64,000 nt of DNA from Rusavskia elegans (Eukaryota > Ascomycota > Lecanoromycetes > Teloschistales > Teloschistaceae), in the NCBI GenBank assembly GCA_011316305.1, contig SAUG01000002.1:496001-560000 (forward strand), given 5' to 3'. Below the pieces are notes generated by a model. It did no database searches. It saw only the letters and a program-made list of their open reading frames with translations, and had not been told where the DNA came from. Shown one piece after another: positions 21,990-33,577 of this stretch; position 1 is the stretch's first letter, and every line of letters begins with the position of its first letter. Both the position numbers and the translations under genes were made by a program.

Positions 21990-22619
21990 GAGGCATCGCT
22001 TCTTCAGCAGTGGACGAGCAATAACCGAAACCACCCTGAACAAGTACTGAGATATTCGACCGGGTAAAACGGCGTCACATATCCGTCATCTCCGTCTTGC
22101 GTTTGGCGGCATTTACACAATAGATAAGGAAGAGCATCTGTAGGATATGTACAGTAGTATATGCATCATAGACATAGCAACTGGATCGGTACCTCTCCGC
22201 TCAAGATATGGTTAGGACTCACGTCATTCTTCTTCAGTCATAGGGATGTACTTTCCTCCTTGTGTAAATTCGATGCGTTATCTTTCAAGGATCTGCCCTG
22301 CGCGATCCATTACATCCAAGCTGTTTGCCTATGGATGGAAGCCTCCATATCGGTATGCAGGAAGTCAACGGTTGATGCCGTTTTTATAGAGCAATATACA
22401 TCATAATAATCTTCTTTATCCGATGGTTGCTGCTGCCACACCCAAATGGCGTCAAGGGCACCCGAAACTCCAATGTACGTGGAGCAACATGAAACTGAAT
22501 TCGATTCCCGAAGCCTCTATCTAGTTCTATGGTAGCTCCTTTTCTAATCCTCTATGTATGTAGCAAACCCAGCTTTGTAGATAAGTCGTTCTAATAACAA
22601 CGTACCGCTAGAGTACACA
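21990..22619. other. Convergent intergenic spacer
   Basis: About 630 bp between the MIA40 stop and the sugar-porter stop. No gene, repeat or RNA recognised. Confidence 0.5.
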
Positions 22620-24265
22620 TCATGTGCTTGCCTCCTTCACCTTCTCCAGCTTTGACAGCTCGGAAATACTGCTGCCAGTACTCTTCGGTTCCTCCACTTT
22701 GACTGCTCCTCGCTTCATTCCCCACTGACTCCATCCCCGTCCTAGGGCCCGTAGAACCTTCACGTGCAACGACTCATCGAATTCGCGATGAATAGTCTGT
22801 AGGCTCTTCCCTCTGGACTCAGGCATATACATCAAACACACCAGTCCTGTAAGAATGATCGAAACCCCAAACAGGTAATACGCTCCGAAAGAGCTATAGT
22901 CGAGGAGGATCGGTGTTATCAACGCCACGATGAAATTAGATACCCAATTCGCGCTTTGAGCGAGACTACTGGCCGCTGCTCTGGTCTGCGGTGGCTGGAT
23001 CTCGGATACGTAGAGCTTGAAGCCGACGCTCCAGGTGATGGAGTAGCTGATTGTGAAGAGGTAGATTGTGACGATGACGATCCAACGGGCCGCACCTTGG
23101 TGCTCGTGGACACTGCCGGAGGCGTAGAGGGAACCGATGAGGAGCATGCAAAACGCCATGGTTATGGCGCCCCAGAAGGATGAGGTGCGGCGGCCCCATT
23201 TGTCCGAGAGGAAGGAGGCGGGGATTGTGGAGATGAAGATGACGATACCGGTGATGCCGGAAGCGAGGAAGGAGCTCTGTGTGCTTGAAAGGCCCGCTTG
23301 GCGGAATACGGTTGGTGCGTACTAAGGGAAGTTAGAATCAACATCCGACCATGACAGATTTCCATCACTGATGGCCCGATTTGAACTTACATAAAGTACA
23401 GCATCGATGCCACTGAACTGCATCGCACCCATCAAAAACATTCCGAGGAAGGCTTGTTTCCGATTGTCTTCTCTGAAGACCCACAGCAGACGTTGATACG
23501 ATTGTCGTGCTTGTGACTCATTTGTGTCGCCGGCCGCAGGTCCAGCTGACTCAAGTTCCTCCTGAAACTGCTGCATATCTAGTTGAAGTCGATCCATTGC
23601 TGGCCCGACCTTTGAGGTGTGGCCACGGTCTATTAGCCAGCGAGGAGAGGCTGGAAGGAAAGGACAGGTACATGCAAGCGCTGCAGCAAAGACAACCTGC
23701 AGTATGAAGGGAAGACGCCAGGAGTAGGATGACTTGATATTGACAGACCCATAGCAGACGAAATAGCCGGTAGGAATCCCAAGAGTCGTCAACAACTGGA
23801 CCAGAGAAGCGACTGGACCTCTCCGCTCGGGTGGACATATCTCGCAGATATAGACGACCACGGTGCTTAGGAAGAAGCCTTCACCAATCCCAGCAAGGGC
23901 CCTGCCCGAGATGAACATGGCAAGAGAGATGGCTCCGGCTTCAAGGGCGGCACCGACAGCGAATATCGCAGCACCGGTGCTGATGGCCTTCAGCCGGCCG
24001 ACTTTGTCCGCAAGATGACCAGCGAAGAAGGAAGTGAAAGCTGCGGGTAACAAGATGGAGGAAACGATTAGACCGTGAATGGTTGGCGAGAAGGTACCGA
24101 ATGAGTCTGCAAAGCCGGGCACTGCAGTCACTGGGCCTATAATCCCCGTGTCGACACTGGTACTCAAGATCAGCTTGGAGTTGCACGTACGGGGAGGATG
24201 GAGGCCCACCCCCACAGCATTCCGCCAAAAGACACCCAGATCGAGGCCCATATGTAGTTGTGCAT
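22620..24265 (-). CDS. MFS sugar porter
   Basis: Three exons: 24265-24210, 24156-23391 and 23321-22620, giving 507 aa. Intron 1 (53 nt, GTGGGC...TACCAG) restores FGGMLWG-VDTGIIGPV, the first-helix motif of sugar porters. Intron 2 (69 nt, GTAAGT...CCTTAG) lies after FSGIDAVLY and joins YAPTVFRQAG, the conserved helix 7-8 stretch. Other family signatures are GHLADKVGRLKAI (loop 2-3), GRALAGIGEGF, PPERRGPVAS, PASPRWLIDRG (loop 6-7), DKWGRRTS (loop 8-9) and the exit motif PESRGKSL. Twelve helices are expected, at the plasma membrane, with proton-coupled or facilitative uptake of a hexose or related polyol or quinate. The substrate is not predictable. The second half of FxxG..D motif 1 (GVDTGIIG) lacks the usual Phe-Gly-Trp-Asp but keeps Asp-Thr-Gly. 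Confidence 0.9.
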
Positions 24266-25974
24266 CTTGTAGAGAAGATTGATGATGGTTTCTAAGGGAG
24301 TTTAGATCTGATCATGAACAGTATTCCACACGTGTTTGATACGTCAAGAAGAAGTACATCTAAAGTAGGAAAAGATAGCAAGATAGGCCGCCGCTAAGCA
24401 AGATAAAGACAATGGATGACGGGACATAGTACCGCAACAAACAGGAAGGAGCCATCAACAGCTCGTGAATGAGCCTGGTCTCTCAGTGAATTTCGGTTGA
24501 CTCGGTATGCTAGCCTTTCGCGATAGCACCACAAGATGGCATATCCATTTTTGAGTTTCAACATCACGAGAGAAAGCAGTTCAACGGTAGTGGGAGTCGA
24601 AGTCGGCTATCGTAGGCGATGGAAAGGAGATAATTGAGAAAAGCTTGCGGGGTCGCTGTTTCAACATCTTGGTATGGATAAACAACGAAGAAAAAAGCTG
24701 TTCGACACAGTTCCGAAGATAACAGTTGAACACACAGGTTCAACAGATAGTAACAGTATAGATCACTCGCACCGCCGATAGGTCCAGAATAGTTGACTTG
24801 ATTTTACAAATTTAAGAAAGAATCGAGAACCCTGTCGTCGTTCTAAGATGCGATGCATCTAGGTTACAATGGCTGTATATTAGTCAATACAACGTCGATG
24901 GGTATTCGATAGCTCCTCGATGACTGCAAGGCTTTTGTTCCTGTGATGTGGTGTTCGAGCATAATGTACATGCGTCGTCGGACAGAGAGCCGGAGGAGCC
25001 TAGCTCTTGCATAAAGCTTTCGAGACCAAGAAAACTTGGCTAATCATCTTCCCTAGCATACCGATCTGGTTCTTTCGATAGACAAGCGTAATATCAGGTA
25101 TACAACCGTCGGTACCTCGATAAAGGATAACGTTTTAACTTGCCTCAGTCCTCAGACCTGCACACGGCCCACTAGCGTGGTATCAGGTTTTCAAAACTAT
25201 ATAGAGTTATGTCGCTTTGATATCGTCGATTTCGGTTAGGATTATATTTCTTTCGTTTCGAATGGTCCTTTTTCGTTTAATAGTTAGATATAGATTTATC
25301 TATTTTACATGAAAGTCCAGAAGTTGTGATGGAGCTACTCTGAGACATCGTAAGTCAACGCTGTGGCACTGTTGCTTAGTAATACAGAGACGGCCCAGCA
25401 GACACCCCACCGCATACGGAGTACAATTCACGTATGTCCGCCTACAGCACTCGTTCAAAAAGCAATTGAGACCCGTCGACAAGTTACGTATTTGAAGGTC
25501 GTCTGATAATACTTTAAATCGTGACTTCACTCAAACTAATAATTATTCTCTTCGTTCCATAATCCACTTTTCCTTCCCACCCCGAACAGAGAATGTAGAG
25601 AAGCACGAGCTTAGCCAGTGATAGGATACAGCTACGCATAAGATTGCATATTGCCAACATCTCCCGCCCCTCTGAAGTCACATTCGAAGATCCCCACCTG
25701 AATGAATAGGAAAATTGTGCCTGTATAAAAACGGAACGAAACCAGAGAGGTGCCAAATCAATGCATCCTTGCGCTTACCTCTGTACTCAATTTTACCCCG
25801 CACTTACCGGATCACGACGACCAATCAGCTCAGTTTCGATGTCTGCTGCATGACCCATTACTTTCCTCACACACCGTCATGCTGGATGCCCGTTCTCGTT
25901 CTTCTCGCCATGTCTGCCGTTCATCTACAGAAGAGGCTGACCCAAGAGCTGGGCTTTGCAATGTTCAGTGCTCG
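24266..25974. other. 1.7-kb gene-free span between divergent genes
   Basis: No gene supported. AT content rises around 25190-25310. The frames are short and without start/splice context. It includes promoters of the sugar porter (left) and the DUF7924-like gene (right). Confidence 0.5.
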
Positions 25975-27583
25975 ATGACAACGGCCGCGCCTGCAAATCA
26001 AACATCCTGTGGTAGAAAACGAAAGCGAACTGGGACCGAAGAAGAGCATTCAGCTGTTACGGTAACCTCACCGCAGCCTCCTTGGAAAAGGGCGAAGAGG
26101 CCTTTTGAATCACGGCAGGAGGCAAATACAGCATATTGGGATTCACTCTCGAAGCTGTGGTTTACTCGACGCGCCTTGAAGGAGTTAAATCGACGGAACA
26201 GACAAGCGGCCAATTCTGTAAATATACGCAGACCGGACCAGAGTGGAGAGCCAGCTACTTTGAAGAATTATTCATCTCAGTTGAAGCGTTTCGCAAGACA
26301 GGGCGGCCCAGATCTTCGTGATCTCAGAGGGGTAAACTCAGCGCAGGTGGTGTCTGGATGATTACTGACCGTTATCCCTTTAGTATCCTGAACGAGTAGT
26401 AACCAACTCCACCGCCCACGCAATGCCGTCGAGCCAGTCTACTTCCAGGACCCCGTCCAAGTCCACAAATACCCTGGGCGAATCTACTGGGAAGACGAGT
26501 CACAGGAAGTCTTCCGCTTATCACCGCGACTTTGAACAGCATCTTATTGATCATGGCATTCATCCTAATAACCGCACTCAGAAACCACAAAACTGGGATG
26601 AAATCCAGCAAAAGATGGCACAGCCAAGGCCATCTCTTTCACCATCAAAATTCTCTGATAGCGCATTCGAAACTTTCCAGCAGGCAAACGAAGAGGCTTT
26701 GACCGAGGCTATGGTGATGAGGAAACCTTTCCCCATGATATCAGGGAACGCCGACATACCCTCCGCGGGCGAATTACCGTTTGGGAATTTAAAGCCTCTG
26801 ACCGATGGTACCCTCGTCGACGCGAAACCAGACTTCTACGACGGAGCACGTCCAGCGAAAATAGATCGGCAGATTCGAGCAGAGCTGGGCTCTTATATTA
26901 CACCGTCAACGCAGCATAAGGCCCCTGCGTTACCCAACTTTTTCACCGAGGCAAAGGGTCCGGATGGGAGTGCGGCTGTGGCCAAACGGCAAGCTTGCTA
27001 TGATGGCGCTTTGGGTGCTCGTGGTATTCATGAACTTCGGTCCTTCGGGGCAGATACTTCCACAGCATACGACAACAACGCCTACACCATCACCTCGACA
27101 TATCACGACGGCCAACTCAAAATGTACACAATCCATCCCGAACCATCCACTGATCCTGACAACTCAATCGAGTACCATATGACTCAGGTCAGATCTTTCG
27201 CTTTGACTGATACTCCAGACGTTTTTCGGGAGGGAGCCAGCGCATTCAGAAACGGAAGAGACTGGGCAGAGGAACGAAGGAACGAGCTCATAGCAGCTGC
27301 TAACGGCAGGGTGACGTGCATAGCCCAGGAGATATCCACCTTGGAGTCCTCTGAACATAGCATGCTATCTCAGTCTTCGTCTGCGCCGGTCGCTCTGGAA
27401 TCCGAAACATCGGCCGACGAACTTGCCCAGGATGCGAGGGAAGGTCCCAGCCTTTCTCAAGGGCGTCTGAAGAGAGGACGAGACACGCGTCATTCCAGAA
27501 CTGATTCGAAGAAACGCAAAAAGGGCTATTTAGGAGCTGATGGCAGGTCTGACAGCAGCGCTCGTTGCTCGCAGGACAGATAA
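25975..27583 (+). CDS. DUF7924-like fungal protein with a PD-(D/E)xK-like signature
   Basis: Two exons, 25975-26331 and 26384-27583. The 52-nt intron is GTAAAC...CCTTTAG with a TACTGAC branch. Product 518 aa. The N-terminal region is basic (CGRKRKRTG, KRAKRPF: probable NLS) and contains a helical stretch ALKELNRRNRQAAN. The central domain runs through LPFGNLKPLTDGTLVDAKPD, FYDGARPAKIDRQIRAELG, then ALPNFFTEAKGPDGSAAVAK, RQACYDGALGARGIHELRSF and NNAYTITSTYHDGQLKMYTI. From memory this matches a lineage-expanded filamentous-fungal family, DUF7924, of unknown function. The PD...EAK spacing followed by a Gln-Ala-x-Tyr helix resembles a PD-(D/E)xK nuclease core. That is my inference and not an established function. 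The C-terminal ~90 residues are Ser-rich and end in a second basic cluster. Confidence 0.75.
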
Positions 27584-28430
27584 CACCGGTGATATAGGGC
27601 CGACCTGTGGGTCACCCTGGTCTAGTGTGGCGATGAAGCACTCAACGTCGAGCAAGGTTCTACGGCCATTACGCTACTACCAACGGGAACGATATATCGT
27701 TCAACCACCATCTTAATCGACATTTGAACATGACTGATCAAGATGGCAGAGGTAGACAGACGGCGTACAAATTCACGAGGGGACATCTACGATATATACG
27801 TTCTAATACGCCTCGGAGTATCTATACCGCAGTCTCATATGGGTGAGCTGGTGTTCAAGAAATCGAAGAACAAGGAGACTGGTCTCGTTGGGAAGACGAA
27901 CGAAATGTACCATGGCCATACCTGTATTATTTGGGATCAGAATTCGGCGACTCGTTTCAGTCGAAGCAAGGCAGGAGGTGACCGCGCCAATACGAAGAGT
28001 CATTTCACAACGGCGGCAAGGTTTTAAAAATTTGAAGATTTAAAAATACGTACTCTATTAGATTAATATTCAGAAATATTTCAGAAAAAAATTTATTCGT
28101 ATTATAATTGTATCCGGAATTCGAAACCTCTATAAAAAAAAAATATATCGGTAATGACTTTTAAATCCATCGTTTAATGTAATTTTAATAAAATAGAAAG
28201 TGAAATTAAACCTTTTATCTACTTTATAATTATCTATAATCCGAATAGTTCTGGCTATATTATAAGAATACGCGTAATAGTATCGATTTTAAAAACCTTT
28301 AATGTAATTGATCCCTTAAGCCGAGGCCCACTAAGCGAGCCCAGCGAGCATAGGGGACCGTCGGCTACCACCTATCTCCAAAATCTTCTGTCTCATTTCG
28401 TACAATTTTTTTTTTGGAATATTGTGCCAC
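27584..28430. other. Intergenic region containing an AT-rich island
   Basis: From about 28030 to 28320 the sequence is extremely AT-rich, with poly-A/T runs and many TAAT/TATA words. The flanks are normal. No gene is seen. A decayed, RIP-affected repeat is the likeliest origin. Confidence 0.6.
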
Positions 28431-29349
28431 ATGGGAAACTCCGAGACGACATATTGGGAGCCTGCATTTGTCACGTCTAAGCTGCTCAAAGGGGAAAAAG
28501 ACCCTCCTAATCTTCCTTTTGGTTCATCCAGTCACTACGCTGCAATCGTCGTCAACCAACCTATAGAAGATCAACAAATATTGCTTGATATCTTAGCAGG
28601 AGGTACCAGCGGAGCCCCATCTGTGAAATCTGAGCGTGCAAAACTAACCAATTTCCAGCTACGTTGACTGTTTTCGCTGATGGAGCTGCTAACTACGTCA
28701 AAGATCTCAAGCTAACCGAATCCGAGGAACAGAAATTGGTGAACTGGCCCCGTCGAATGCCATGTTGATTCAGCTGTCTGACTGGCAGACTTAGATCCCT
28801 GACTTCATCTGCGGAGATCTCGACTCTATCCGCCCCGAAGTCAGGGCGCACTACGAAAAGAAAGGAACGAAAGTCATCCAGGATCCCGATCAATACTCGT
28901 CCGACCTGACCAAGAGCTTGAAATGCATTAAAAACCACACCAAGCCTCCGATGCTGCACGCCGTGATCATCGGAGGCATCGGTGGCAGATTTGACCAGGG
29001 CTTCTCACAGCTACATCACCTTTACACGGCGAGTCAAGAATCAATGCTTCCCAACGGTCAAATCTTCCTCGTAAATTCACAAAGCGTTTGTTTTCTTCTC
29101 GAAAAAGGTATGAACAAGATCAAAACGCCGCTTGGACCAGGTCTCTTTGCCGAGAACGTTGGCATTATACCCATAGGTCGCCCGTCCGTGATTACGACAA
29201 AAGGTCTTGAATGGGATGTTTCAGATTGGTACACTGAGTTCGGCGGCCAGATGAGCACTAGCAACCACATCAAAAGTCAAACAATTGAGATCGAAACCTC
29301 GGAAAGGGTCCTGTTTACCATTGAACTGGACCGGTCTCATGAACAATGA
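28431..29349 (+). CDS. THI80: Thiamine pyrophosphokinase
   Basis: This enzyme transfers pyrophosphate from ATP to thiamine to make the cofactor thiamine diphosphate. Three exons, 28431-28602, 28659-28738 and 28795-29349, give 268 aa. Both introns are 56 nt: GTACCA...TTTCCAG (branch AACTAACC) and GTGAAC...GACTTAG (branch TCTGAC). Splicing gives TLTVFADGAANYVKDL and then IPDFICGDLDSIRPEV, the Asp-rich catalytic core (GDLDS ~ residues 91-95). QDPDQYSSDLTKSL and the GGIGGRFDQ loop follow, then the C-terminal thiamine-binding beta domain, in which KTPLGPGLFAENVGIIPIG and TKGLEWDV are diagnostic. The start ATG at 28431 sits only about 110 bp from the AT-rich island, so its promoter is compressed against it. 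Confidence 0.92.
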
Positions 29350-30049
29350 CGTCTAATGACTTCGACATCATCCAGCATACTACAATTAGATCGGAGATGT
29401 CATGCAATCTACAAAGCCACCCTATTTCCCAATTGGCTCGAACATCGACCTTTAAAAAAAAGTCCAGGCTTTGGAAAGGCGTAGTTCTACTGCCCCTGAT
29501 GACATCTACGAATATCATCATCTCAAGCGCCATCGGAATCAGATCCGGCATCCGACACGCGCAACAGTGTAGCAGCCTGCTGCGAACCGGATCTCAAAAG
29601 ACAGTGTGCGATGGACTGCAAGTCATTCTTCATGAACGCGCTTGGACTTTTGGCTAGATTGTATTCTTTGGATTATCACAATATGACTTCATGTACATCG
29701 ATATCAGCGTACTTCTGTTTCTTTCTCTCAGAGCTCGATGTCATGGTACAACAGATTCAGTCTTTGGCAATTATGTATATTCCCGGCGTTTCGCAGGCCC
29801 CTATATTTTTAGGACTATCATTTTTTGGTGCTAATGCTTTCCACGAGTGCCTGATTCACCGTGCACAGCTGAACCTGTAACATGAACAGATTTCTGATGG
29901 TCTCGAATTTTGCTACAGGGCAACCCAATGTAAAAGTACAGAGATGTCTATCTCTATGGACAAACCCTTCACCTATATCAAAATACGAACCTCGATGTCT
30001 ATTCTATCCTCAACCTCTTCTTCCTCCCTCCTTCCCCCCTCCCCTAAAC
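29350..30049. other. Intergenic, convergent
   Basis: About 700 bp between the thiamine pyrophosphokinase stop and the P450 stop. No gene supported. It becomes C/T-rich at 30010-30060 toward the P450 end. Confidence 0.5.
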
Positions 30050-32777
30050 TCACACAACCTCCCCAAAAACCTCCCCTCCCCTCCTACAAAACCTCAGCCC
30101 TACCTTCCGCCCAACACACTGCAACGTAACCAATCCCCCCAGTTCCCCCTCCAAAATATCCCAGGCCCTCCCCCTCGCTTTCCCATAAACCTCGTCCTTT
30201 TCCCGCACATCCATCCCTTTGAACACCTCCTCACTTATCCATTCCCTTGTGTCTAGCTCAACACTATATTCACGCATCATGGTCGCGATCACGGCCACGA
30301 GTTCCACCATTGCGAAACGTCGTCCCAGACAGGCGCGCGGGCCGTCGCTGAAGGGGATGAATGCGCCGGGGGGAGGGCGGTAGAGAGTCGAGGAGCCGAT
30401 GTCGAGGGCGGAGCTGGATTCGAGTTCTGAGATTGTGGTGGCGTGGCCGGATAGGTCTCCGTTGGTAATGGTGGTGGTGGGTTCATTGTGGTTGTTGTTG
30501 TTTGATGAAGATGAAGATGAGGATGAGGATGAAGAGGATGGGTGATAATTTTCATCCTCCAGGATCCACCGCTCCGGTATGAAATCATCGAGATCGTTCG
30601 CTTTCCCCGGTGTGCGGAGGGAGGATTTCGCATGTGGCCATGCGGTAGGGTTACGATGGACGCTCGGGGCGCAGAAATGTTGGAATGTGTTTGCGGGGAC
30701 CTTGACGACCTTTCCGTCGTCGAGGACGAGGGTTTGAGGACTGACGCAGCGTTTGGGGACCATGGTTACTGAGGTGATGAGACGGAGCTGTTCGTTGATG
30801 CAGGCGCCTAGGTAGGAGTTGCCGAGTTTGTTGAAGGTTGAGGGGTATGGCCAATCTGAGGGGTTGGAGGGAAGGGAAGAGAGGAGGGTATCGAGGGTGT
30901 GCTGGAGGCGGCGTTGGGCGGCAAGGTTGAGGGCGAGGAAAATGAGGAGGAAGGTTATGCTGTTGGCGGTTGTTTCGTGGCCGGCGAAGAGGAAGATGAA
31001 TGCGTTGCCGAGGATTTGAGGGGTACCGATCGTGGCGGATTTTTTGGGGGTGTTGTGGTCCGAGGGAAGGGAGTCACTGGCGGTGATGAGAGGGACTGTG
31101 GTACTGGTATCAGTGGCAGGTTGAAGAAAAAAAAGGGGTGAGGTTAAGATGAGGAGTGCAGTGAAATACACACCCATCAAATCCAAGGCATCCTTCTCTG
31201 CTAGTCCCGCAGCAATAGCTGCTTTCTTCAAATCGAGCAGCTCGTGGAGGTAGGTGTTGAGGTTGGTATAGCCTTCCCAAACGATCTTGGTTCTCTTGAA
31301 GGGCAACTTCTCTGGTCCCTCATAGTTAGCAGACCACAGCCTCGTCACCAAGTGCAGAGACATACTCAAGGTCGATTTCGAAAACACTCCCATCCAAACG
31401 AAATCCCTCAACATGGTGTGCAGGCTCTCTTTGAAAGTCATGGTATGTTTGCCCATGGGCTCGTGACTGGAAAACTTCCCGTAGCCCTCTTCAACTTCCT
31501 CATCGACCTGCTCCTCCCCAGGCCAGAGCAGCTTGACCCCGAAGCCGCTGCGACTGATGATGTGCAGACTCGTAGTGGCGACATCGGGATACACATCCTC
31601 TATCCACATCACCTCATTACTGTTCCCTATCCTCCTTCCCCACGCTTTAACCATCTCACCCGACTGGCGGATACTTTCTTTCCAGACGACAGCATTACTC
31701 CTCTCGTTGAAACTTGTGTTGCTGACTCTACGATGGTCACGCCATGTAGAGCCTTCGGTAGTAACAACGTTGGGCCCGAAGTGTTCGACGACGCTGTAGT
31801 GTTCGATGGGCTTGACCCATTCGGTGCGGCGGGTGGCGATGTGGTGGATCACGTTCGGCGAGGCGTTGGCCATATAACAACCCCCAGGGGAGACGACTAG
31901 AAAAACGTCACCGTACTTGGCGAAAGGGGCATAGCGTTCACGATACGACCAGATTGGGTCGAGAATGCTAGATGTGCCTACTTCAGCCTTGGACTATCGA
32001 GTTGTCGGGTGGGTTGTGGTCTGGGAAAAGAAGAATAAAGGCAGGCAAAAGCCAAGACGAGTGGAATGAAATGGTCCTCGACGCACCGAAACCAGGGATC
32101 CTTCCACCTGGAGGGGAAAGTACGGTAGATGGGCATGAGTATGAAGCTCAGCGGCAACCATGTCATACCGGCAATGAAGTGCGCTGTTCATGTGTACATT
32201 GTGGTCAGCTTGCATTCTGCTCTGATCACTGTAGATAGAAATTCTGTGCACCGCCACCAAGGGTAAGCAGATCCACGCAAGGCACATCAAAGGCCAGAGC
32301 CGATTGAAAAAATTCCGAATAGTACCAGCTTTTGGCATGGAGACGGCATCATGCCGATGTCCTCTGCTACTCTTCTTCTTCAATGTACAAAGTGACTAAT
32401 CACCAAAATCCCACATAAGACGGATAATTTGAAATGGAGCAAACAAAGGACGAGACAACGGGAGAAATTGAACAAATCCTCTATGAAATATACAGGATCT
32501 CATCCGACCCGTATTACTACAGCAAAGGCTCGGAAATGTGATGTGCTCCAACAATCAAACGTGTCACACATCACATCTCCCCATGCCATCAACCAGAACA
32601 CAAAGAATCTGGAAGACATGAAAACCGAATCCACAACTTACGAGCAACAATCCACCGCAACCCACTCTCGCTCGCGGCCTTCACATTCCTCCTCAACCCC
32701 ATCACCACATCGACGACGAGCCACGCAAGCCATGCCGCGAAAGCCGCAAAGGCCGTGGCATAAACCAGGCCGAACAT
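30050..32777 (-). CDS. Cytochrome P450 monooxygenase
   Basis: A membrane-anchored haem monooxygenase. The body is in one long frame from 31967 down to 30050. It shows the I-helix AGHETTAN, the K-helix EQLR, PERW and the haem loop FSDGPRACLGRRFA with the Cys ligand. Upstream exons were deduced at 32338-32230 (or a shorter version) and 32183-32087. Their introns are 32184-32229 (46 nt) and 31968-32086 (119 nt), and they join ISIYTHFIAGMTWLPLSF...KDPWFR-ILDPIWSYRERYAPF. A frame at 32777-32642 encodes a typical P450 N-terminal anchor (MFGLVYATAFAAFAAWLAWL) and ends at a perfect GTAAGT donor. It is probably exon 1, but the junction to exon 2 is unresolved. A further in-frame intron lies near 31100-31173, after the DLMG codons. 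A Ser12-Asn4 tract is inserted before the haem loop. The substrate is unknown. Confidence 0.85.
30504..30540. repeat. Trinucleotide (GAT/GAG/GAA) microsatellite inside the P450 gene
   Basis: An imperfect GAT/GAG/GAA tract on the plus strand is read on the coding strand as 12 consecutive Ser codons followed by Asn codons. It lies in the insert between the PERW segment and the haem loop. Confidence 0.75.
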
Positions 32778-33577
32778 GATGCTGCCACCTTCTTCAGCTC
32801 ACTGCAGATATCAACCAAGGGGATTCGCAAGGAAGAAGAATACAACCTGTTCGAAGATGTATCAGATATGGAATCGGAGACTGAAATGAAAGTCCGCGGG
32901 ACAGGAAATACCATAGATTATAGTATTAATTTCGGCAGGGTCATGACCAAGAAGGAAATGAAGAGGCTCAGCCTCAACCGTATTATACGCCACGAGGAAG
33001 GATCGATCTACTTATGGATACCTACTACCTTATGAGAGCCGGATGAGCTAGGGTATATCAGAGCTAGGGTATATCAATGCTAGCCAGAAGGATCGTAGAG
33101 AAGCCGCCCGTAGCCCACGGTCGCCCGGACTAAGGTACCTGGAGCCCCCGCCTAGATTGTTAGCGCCTGGTGAGGACTTTCGGTGTCATCCTCTGTACTA
33201 CTGGGTGTCGTTGGTTGGTGTTTTAGATTCGTTCGATCTTGGCACCGGGTATTATCAGTCAGTAAAGTCACTATCCCTGAACACTTTGAACCAAATCATA
33301 CTAAGTACATAGGTATTATCGGCTTCACCCAATATATTATTATTGCAGTCAGGAGCGATTAATCTGCCAATCGTGAGGCTGTTCTATCATCGAAAGGCCG
33401 GCTTGTCAGCCCAACTCCCCTGCGCCGGCCATGCCGCCAAATCCAAGCGACATGATACACCGACAATGCCCAATCGTCCTATGCTCAGTATGCTGCAAAA
33501 AGAACCACTTGCCGACTTTTCCTTTTCCTGGGATTCCACCCCGTCATATCCATCATTCTCCGACCACTCCGCATCCA
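32778..33577. other. Intergenic, upstream of the P450 and downstream of the chitin synthase
   Basis: No gene seen. Two tandem copies of a 16-bp unit lie at 33045-33076. Short plus-strand frames near 33343-33577 overlap the end of the chitin synthase gene and are not accepted. Confidence 0.5.
33045..33076. repeat. Perfect tandem duplication of 16 bp
   Basis: GAGCTAGGGTATATCA occurs twice in direct succession (33045-33060 and 33061-33076). Confidence 0.85.

Noticed and set aside
31244..31900. 218-codon plus-strand frame
   Set aside because: It lies antisense to the P450 coding exon and is explained by that exon's composition.
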